From Nonomuraea thailandensis (GTDB lineage: Bacteria > Actinomycetota > Actinomycetes > Streptosporangiales > Streptosporangiaceae): 64,000 nt of DNA. The stretch lies in the NCBI RefSeq assembly GCF_024172165.1, contig NZ_JAMZEB010000002.1:10991001-11055000 (forward strand). The letters run 5' to 3'. Of the stretch, positions 59,775-64,000 are shown one piece after another. The first letter of the stretch is position 1, and each line of letters starts with the position of its first letter. Position numbers and translations under genes: made by a program. The notes under the pieces are model-generated. The model was not told where the DNA came from and made no database searches. It saw nothing but the letters and a program-made list of their open reading frames with translations.

Positions 59775-61670
59775 TCAACCAAGGGCGCTGATCTCCTCGT
59801 CCGACAGCGCGCGATCCCAGATCGCCACGTCGGCGATCGCGCCCGGCCAGAAGTCCACGGGGGTGACGTACGTGGCGCGCCCCAGGTAGAAGGGGCCGGA
59901 GGCGCGGCGTACCGGTCTGGTCAGTGCCCTGATGCCTTCCAGGCGGCCGTTGACGTAGATCCGGATCTCGCCGGCCTGCCGGTCGTGGACCGCCGTGATC
60001 CGCGCCCATGTCCGGAGCTCGGCGCCGGTGGCGGCCACGGCCCGTTCCGCTTCGAAGCTTCCGGTCTCGTGCACCGAGAACGCCCAGTACGAACCCTTGC
60101 CCGGGCAGAAGAGGTCGGGCTTGCCCGGCGCGGTGCAGCTCATGTGCTGGAGGGTGTAGGAGAAGACGTCCTCGGTCGAGTCCTGGCTCAGCACGGCGGC
60201 GAAGTCGGAGGCCGCCGGGAGCCGGTCGATGCGGGCCAGGGCCGCGACGGTGAAGCTGCGCGCCGGATCGACGGCCGCCGCGGTCTCGGTCGCCGCGTAG
60301 CCCTTGACGCCGTCGAACAGCAGCGCGTTCCGCCCCGGCGCGGGCGGCCGGGCGTCCCAGCGGGCGCCGGGGCGCAGCACCAGCTCCGCGCCGCCTGCCG
60401 AGTCGGCGGCGCGCATGCCGGCGCCCTCGCCGAGCAGCCAGCGGTTGCGCGTCCCGGCCGGCGCCGCTGGAGCCGTCGTGCCGGGCTCCGCGTCCCCCGA
60501 GGCGACGGGGTCGGCGTGCCCGGAGGCGCCGGGATCGGCGTGCTCGGAGGTGGCGGGCCCGGTGGGCCCGGAGGCGGCGGGCTCGGCGTCGTCCGCGCCC
60601 GCGTACCGCAGGATCGCGACCGAGCAGGCCGTGAAGACGACCAGCACGGCGGAGACGGCGCCGATCAGCAGGCCCGTGCGCCTCCTCGCCGGCGCGGTGG
60701 GCGGCTCGCCCGGCCCACCGCCCGGCTTCCCGGCCCGCCCCCCGGCCCGCCCGCTGACCGGCCCGCCGATCGGCCCATCGACCGGGCCATGTGCGGGGCC
60801 AGGTGCCGGCCCGTCGGGCGGGCGCGCCTGCTGGAGGGCGAGGCGCGGGAGCTCCGGCTCCACCACGGTGCCGTGGCCGATCAGCGACTGCAGCACCTGG
60901 AGAGAGGACGGCCGCTCCGCCGGATCCTTGGCCAGGCAGCGCGCGAGCACGTCGTGCAGCGGCGCGGGCACGCCCTCCAGGTTCGGGGCTCCGTGCAGGA
61001 TGCGGTGGGCCACCGCGGCGAACGGCCCCTGGCCGAAGGGCGGCCGGCCGGTCGCGGCGAACACCATCGTCGCCGCCCAGGCGAACACGTCCGTGTGCGG
61101 GCCGGCGGGCTGCTCGTTCAGTTGCTCGGGAGACATGTACGGCGGCGTCCCCAGCAGGGAACTCGTCATGTGCCCGCCGGACTCCAGGGCATGGGCGATG
61201 CCGAAGTCCACCACGCGCGGCCCGTCCGGCCCGATCAGCACGTTGGCCGGCTTGAAGTCCCGGTGCACGACCCGCGCGCCGTGGATGGCGGCCAGCGCGG
61301 TGATGGTGTGGGTGGCCAGCCGCTCCAGCACGTGGCCGGTGAAGACGCCGTTGCGCTCCACCGCCGCCTGCAGCGACAGCCCGGGCACGTACTCGCTGAC
61401 GATGTAGGGCCGCTCGCCCAGGACGTCGGCGTCCAGGATCGCGGCGGTGTGCGCCTGCGGGACGCGGCGCGCCGCGGCCACCTCGCGCTCGAAGCGGTCG
61501 CGGCCCTGCATGGCCTTGAGCACCTTGACGGCGACCGGTCGCCCGTCCGGGCCGCGGCCGAGGTAGACGACTCCCTGACCGCCCGCGCCGAGACGTCCTT
61601 CGACGGCGTACTGGGCGATCTGCCGGGGATCCTCGTGGCCGAGGGGAAGGACTGCGCCTTGATCGATCAT
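59775..61670 (-). CDS. Ser/Thr protein kinase with LamG-like extracellular domain
   Basis: 631 residues from ATG 61670. The PknB-type kinase domain (about 20-285) has GAGGQGVVYLG, Lys49 in VAVKVLK, HRDFKPAN (136-143), DFG (155-157) and the PPYMSPEQL activation segment. A Pro/Gly linker leads to one transmembrane helix (about 333-355). A low-complexity Ala/Glu/Asp segment (EHADPGASGHADP) follows, then an extracellular LamG/concanavalin-like jelly roll (about 410-631; WLLGEGAGMRAADS, SFTVAALARIDRLP, PFYLGRATY). The ectodomain probably senses a glycan or protein ligand. Confidence 0.9.
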   Translation of the reverse strand: MIDQGAVLPLGHEDPRQIAQYAVEGRLGAGGQGVVYLGRGPDGRPVAVKVLKAMQGRDRFEREVAAARRVPQAHTAAILDADVLGERPYIVSEYVPGLSLQAAVERNGVFTGHVLERLATHTITALAAIHGARVVHRDFKPANVLIGPDGPRVVDFGIAHALESGGHMTSSLLGTPPYMSPEQLNEQPAGPHTDVFAWAATMVFAATGRPPFGQGPFAAVAHRILHGAPNLEGVPAPLHDVLARCLAKDPAERPSSLQVLQSLIGHGTVVEPELPRLALQQARPPDGPAPGPAHGPVDGPIGGPVSGRAGGRAGKPGGGPGEPPTAPARRRTGLLIGAVSAVLVVFTACSVAILRYAGADDAEPAASGPTGPATSEHADPGASGHADPVASGDAEPGTTAPAAPAGTRNRWLLGEGAGMRAADSAGGAELVLRPGARWDARPPAPGRNALLFDGVKGYAATETAAAVDPARSFTVAALARIDRLPAASDFAAVLSQDSTEDVFSYTLQHMSCTAPGKPDLFCPGKGSYWAFSVHETGSFEAERAVAATGAELRTWARITAVHDRQAGEIRIYVNGRLEGIRALTRPVRRASGPFYLGRATYVTPVDFWPGAIADVAIWDRALSDEEISALG

Positions 61671-61843
61671 GGCACCCTTACTCGGATCGCGGTGCGGGCC
61701 GGATTGCGCCTTTCGGTGCCATCTTCCCGTGATCGGCCACTCTGCGGAGGAAAATCGCCACCTCGCGCGTGTTCCCGCGACGTACACCGCCCGCCGTTCC
61801 CCGTGGCCTTGATGGGGGTCAGGTCGCCAGGCACGATTTCCTC

Positions 61844-62608
61844 ATGACGGGGGAACCGCTCGGCGGGGGGAACGACGGGGGCGCGGTCCGCGTGGGCGCC
61901 ACCGTCCGGCGGCCGGTCCGGGAGTGGACGGCCTCGGTCCACGAACTGCTGCGCCACCTGGAGCGCAAGGGGTTCGAGGGGGCTCCCCGGGTGCTGGGCG
62001 TCGACCAGGGCGGGTACGAGGTGCTCACGTACCTGGAGGGCGACACCATGGGGGACGCTGCGGTGTGGCCGTCGTGGACCCGCACTGAGGGCACGCTCGT
62101 GCAGGTGGCGCGGTGGCTGCGTGCCTACCACGAGGCCGTGGCCGACTTCGTGCCGCCCCCGGACGCGCGCTGGCGCTCGGGAAGGCGCTGGTCGCCGGGC
62201 CTGATCATCGGGCACAACGACGCAGGCCCGGCCAACGCCGCCTACCGCGCGGGGCGGCTGACCGGCTTCTTCGACTGGGACTTCGCCGGGCCGACCACGG
62301 TGGACGCCGAGGTGGCGCTGGTGGCGCACTGCTGGGTGCCGCTGCACGCCCGGCACGTGGACGCCTCGACGGGGTTCACCGCGTTCGAGGCCCGGCCCGC
62401 CAGGTTGCGGCGCTTCCTGGACGCCTACGGGTGGACGGGCCGGCCCGAGGCGCTCGTCAGGGCCGTGCAGGTGCAGATGGCCGAGCGGGCCGCGCTGATC
62501 CGGCGGCTCGGCCACCAGGGCGAGGGGCTCTACGCGCGGCTGCTGCGGCGCGGGGTGGCCGACGAGCTCGATCAGGCCGTCCGCGAACTCGACGAGTTTT
62601 CTCGTTGA
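61844..62608 (+). CDS. Aminoglycoside phosphotransferase-family kinase
   Basis: 254 residues from ATG 61844. The Brenner motif IIGHNDAGPANAAY (catalytic Asp) and metal site GFFDWDFAGP are intact. N-lobe strands are short (VLGVDQGGYEVLTYLEGDT). The APH fold phosphorylates antibiotics, choline, thiamine or sugars; no substrate is evident. It is divergent from the receptor kinase gene and lies 84 bases before the small peptide gene, so membership in the peptide cluster is possible but unproved. Confidence 0.85.
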   Translation: MTGEPLGGGNDGGAVRVGATVRRPVREWTASVHELLRHLERKGFEGAPRVLGVDQGGYEVLTYLEGDTMGDAAVWPSWTRTEGTLVQVARWLRAYHEAVADFVPPPDARWRSGRRWSPGLIIGHNDAGPANAAYRAGRLTGFFDWDFAGPTTVDAEVALVAHCWVPLHARHVDASTGFTAFEARPARLRRFLDAYGWTGRPEALVRAVQVQMAERAALIRRLGHQGEGLYARLLRRGVADELDQAVRELDEFSR

Positions 62609-62611
62609 GGA

Positions 62612-62654
62612 ATGCCGAGTAAGAGCCTTTGTCAGGCAACCGCGAACTCGGCAT
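62612..62654. promoter_or_regulatory. Inverted repeat before the peptide gene
   Basis: ATGCCGAGT and ACTCGGCAT, perfect 9-bp arms around 25 bases, between the phosphotransferase stop and the peptide gene. CCGCGAACTCG also occurs at 62581 and 62640. A terminator for the upstream gene or an operator of the peptide operon. Confidence 0.45.
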
Positions 62655-62692
62655 GATATGCGCGGGAGAATATCAGAGGAGAAAGGGTAGCG

Positions 62693-62779
62693 ATGGAACG
62701 ACGCCCGGTGATGGTGAAGGTGGAAGAAGTCCCGCTGCGCGTCGGGGCGGTGACCGCGTCGAACTCCCACGGAAACTGA
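62693..62779 (+). CDS. Putative RiPP precursor peptide (28 aa, C-terminal Asn)
   Basis: ATG 62693 follows a strong purine-rich site (GAGGAGAAAGGG) and encodes 28 residues. The leader-like part is MVKVEEVPLRVGAV, a strand-forming segment of the type recognised by PqqD-like RREs. The C-terminal residues are TASNSHGN, ending in Asn. It is followed by a hairpin and then an RRE-ThiF gene. In microcin C systems the C-terminal Asn of a short peptide is adenylated by the ThiF-like MccB. I infer an analogous substrate; the core contains Ser/Thr but no Cys, so a thiazole product is unlikely. Confidence 0.65.
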   Translation: MERRPVMVKVEEVPLRVGAVTASNSHGN

Positions 62780-62801
62780 AACGCCGGCTCGGGTAGCGTC
62801 C

Positions 62802-62830
62802 TGTGGGTGAGGCATTCCGCTTCACCCACA
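62802..62830 (+). terminator. Intercistronic hairpin between peptide and ThiF genes
   Basis: TGTGGGTGA and TCACCCACA pair over nine bases (plus a G-U pair) around a 9-base loop. Such partial terminators or stabilising stems commonly raise precursor over enzyme expression in RiPP operons. Confidence 0.6.
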
Positions 62831-62850
62831 TCCCCGTAGGAGGCATGTCC

Positions 62851-63969
62851 GTGGCCGACACCGCATCGCGCCCACGCCTGCGCGACAGCGTCATCGTGCA
62901 GGCGGACGGCGGCACGCTGCTGTTCCTGTGCCTGGCCGACCGGACCGTGAAGAGATTCGCCTGCGACGAATTCGTGAAAGACGTGGTGGTGCTTCTCGAC
63001 GGCACCCGCACCATCGCCGAGATCGGCGCTCTGGCCTGTGGCGGGCGTCCCGACGCGTGGGAGCGGGTGGCGGAAGTCGTGCAAATCCTGGAGCGCGAAG
63101 GGCTGTTGAGCCGGGTCGCCGCCCCGGAGCGGGAATTTCGCCTTTTAGGCACCGCGCGGGCCGAATTCTACGACCGGCAGCTACGGCTGTTCCAGGACTT
63201 CTGCGACCAGGGCTGGTCGCCGGAGACGAGCGGGGCCGCGCTCCAGCGGCGGCTGGCCGACGCGACCGCCGTCGTCTGCGGGGTCGGCGGGCTGGGCGGC
63301 TGGGTGGCGCTCGCGCTGGCCGGCGCGGGCGTCGGGCGGATCCGCCTGTGCGACTTCGACCGGGTCGAGGTCTCGAACCTCACCCGGCAGGTGCTGTTCG
63401 GGATGGCCGACCTGGGCGTGCCCAAGGCGGACGCGGCGGCCGCCCGGCTGCGCGAGGTCAATCCGTTCATCGAGGTGGAGGCCGTGGCGCGGCGCATCGG
63501 CGGCGCCGGCGACCTCGCCGACGTGGTCAAGGGCGCCGACATCGTCATCAACGCGGCCGACCTGCCCACCCCGAACGACGTGGCCGGCTGGGTGAGCGAG
63601 GCGTGCTGGCCGGACATCCCGCACATCATGGGGACGGGTTACGCCTACCACATCGGCGTCCTCGGCACCTCGATCATCCCCGGCAGGACCGCCTGCTGGG
63701 CCTGCGTACGCGCCGAGACGTTCGCCGACCACGGGCGGGACGGCATGGAGACCGTCGTGGGCAAGCGGGACAAGGCGGGCGCGATGGGGGCGCTGTCCGG
63801 CCTCGTCGGCAACATCCTGGCCTGGGAGGCGGTCCGCATCCTGGCGGGGCTGCCGCCGGCGCTCGGCGACCGGTGGGGCGAGGTGGACTTCTGGCCGCTG
63901 GAGATCCGCTCGCGGACGATCCCGCAGCGGCCCGACTGCCCGACGTGCGGTCTCCCGCCGAACCCCTGA
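62851..63969 (+). CDS. PqqD-like RRE-ThiF adenylating enzyme (MccB-like)
   Basis: 372 residues from GTG 62851, seven bases after AGGAGG; ATG 62845 is too close to it. Residues 1-90 form a PqqD-like winged-helix RRE (LRDSVIVQADGGTLLFLCLA). Residues 135-370 are an E1/ThiF adenylation domain: GVGGLG at 144-149, DFDRVEVSNLTRQ with R179, K192 in GVPKADA, D237 in NAADLP, and a zinc site of two CxxC pairs (C282/C285 and C363/C366). No catalytic-Cys domain is obvious. This is the MccB / TOMM F-protein architecture. The partner peptide lies upstream. Confidence 0.88.
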   Translation: MADTASRPRLRDSVIVQADGGTLLFLCLADRTVKRFACDEFVKDVVVLLDGTRTIAEIGALACGGRPDAWERVAEVVQILEREGLLSRVAAPEREFRLLGTARAEFYDRQLRLFQDFCDQGWSPETSGAALQRRLADATAVVCGVGGLGGWVALALAGAGVGRIRLCDFDRVEVSNLTRQVLFGMADLGVPKADAAAARLREVNPFIEVEAVARRIGGAGDLADVVKGADIVINAADLPTPNDVAGWVSEACWPDIPHIMGTGYAYHIGVLGTSIIPGRTACWACVRAETFADHGRDGMETVVGKRDKAGAMGALSGLVGNILAWEAVRILAGLPPALGDRWGEVDFWPLEIRSRTIPQRPDCPTCGLPPNP

Positions 63970-63971
63970 TC

Positions 63972-64000
63972 GTGTACGCGCAGCACCGCACCGAGGGCGG
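63972..64000 (+). CDS. Possible start of a following gene
   Basis: GTG 63972, two bases after the ThiF stop, opens a frame reading VYAQHRTEG to the window end. Close spacing suggests a coupled gene of the peptide cluster, but the evidence is slight. Confidence 0.25.

Noticed and set aside
59424..61667. Plus-strand open frame covering the kinase gene
   Set aside because: The minus strand has all kinase motifs in order; the plus frame is repetitive shadow.
61671..61843. A further gene between the two kinase-type genes
   Set aside because: Frames there lack a ribosome site and protein-like composition; it is most simply a divergent promoter gap.

Overview
High-GC DNA with dense coding on both strands, GTG starts, frequent 1-4 bp stop/start overlaps, F420/deazaflavin-type oxidoreductases, a Ser/Thr receptor-like kinase and many secreted polysaccharide-active enzymes. 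This points to an actinomycete chromosome, most like a Streptosporangiaceae/Nonomuraea-type soil organism (genus is inference). No rRNA, tRNA, transposase or CRISPR array was seen, and no gap over 300 bases lacks a gene.

Layout. 1-4.15 kb: end of a serine hydrolase, a drug-exporter MFS, a small unknown and a GT-C-like membrane protein. 4.15-4.95 kb: a PIN toxin/antitoxin pair enclosed by a 30-bp direct repeat. 5-9.9 kb: small enzymes and a heterodimeric ABC exporter. 9.9-13.2 kb: TetR/SDR divergent pair, a GH12 cellulase without signal peptide, and a small unknown. 13.2-18.6 kb: four-gene operon (serine hydrolase, frameshifted MoxR AAA ATPase, VWA protein, 13-residue-repeat protein) facing an HTH-Clp_N protein across twin operators. 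18.6-21.3 kb: dicarboxylate transporter facing a tartrate/malate dehydrogenase. 21.4-31.6 kb: D,D-peptidase-like hydrolase, polytopic protein, membrane Mrr nuclease, methyltransferase, ligA, NTF2/HxlR pair and FAD monooxygenase. 31.7-35.4 kb: Tat formamidase, then adh-amidohydrolase-DUF59 genes that look like the remnant of a propane/acetone monooxygenase locus, with internal deletions. 35.4-48.2 kb: P450, small secreted proteins, phospholipase A2, PL8 lyase, GH2 enzyme, PEP-mutase family/LysR pair.

49.2-58.0 kb is a coherent sugar locus: secreted two-domain CAZyme candidate, LacI regulator, ABC importer (two permeases and a lipoprotein) and a putative cytoplasmic glycosidase. They are tied together by three near-identical 18-bp LacI operators. 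58-61.7 kb encodes a membrane-tethered protease and a receptor-type kinase with a LamG-like ectodomain.

The right edge (62.7-64 kb) is the best candidate for a new system: a 28-residue peptide ending in Asn, an intercistronic hairpin, and a PqqD-like RRE-ThiF (E1-like) adenylating enzyme. This resembles the microcin C MccA/MccB logic, and the cluster runs off the window. Other structural signals are minisatellites that duplicate convergent stop-codon junctions, and several decayed genes.
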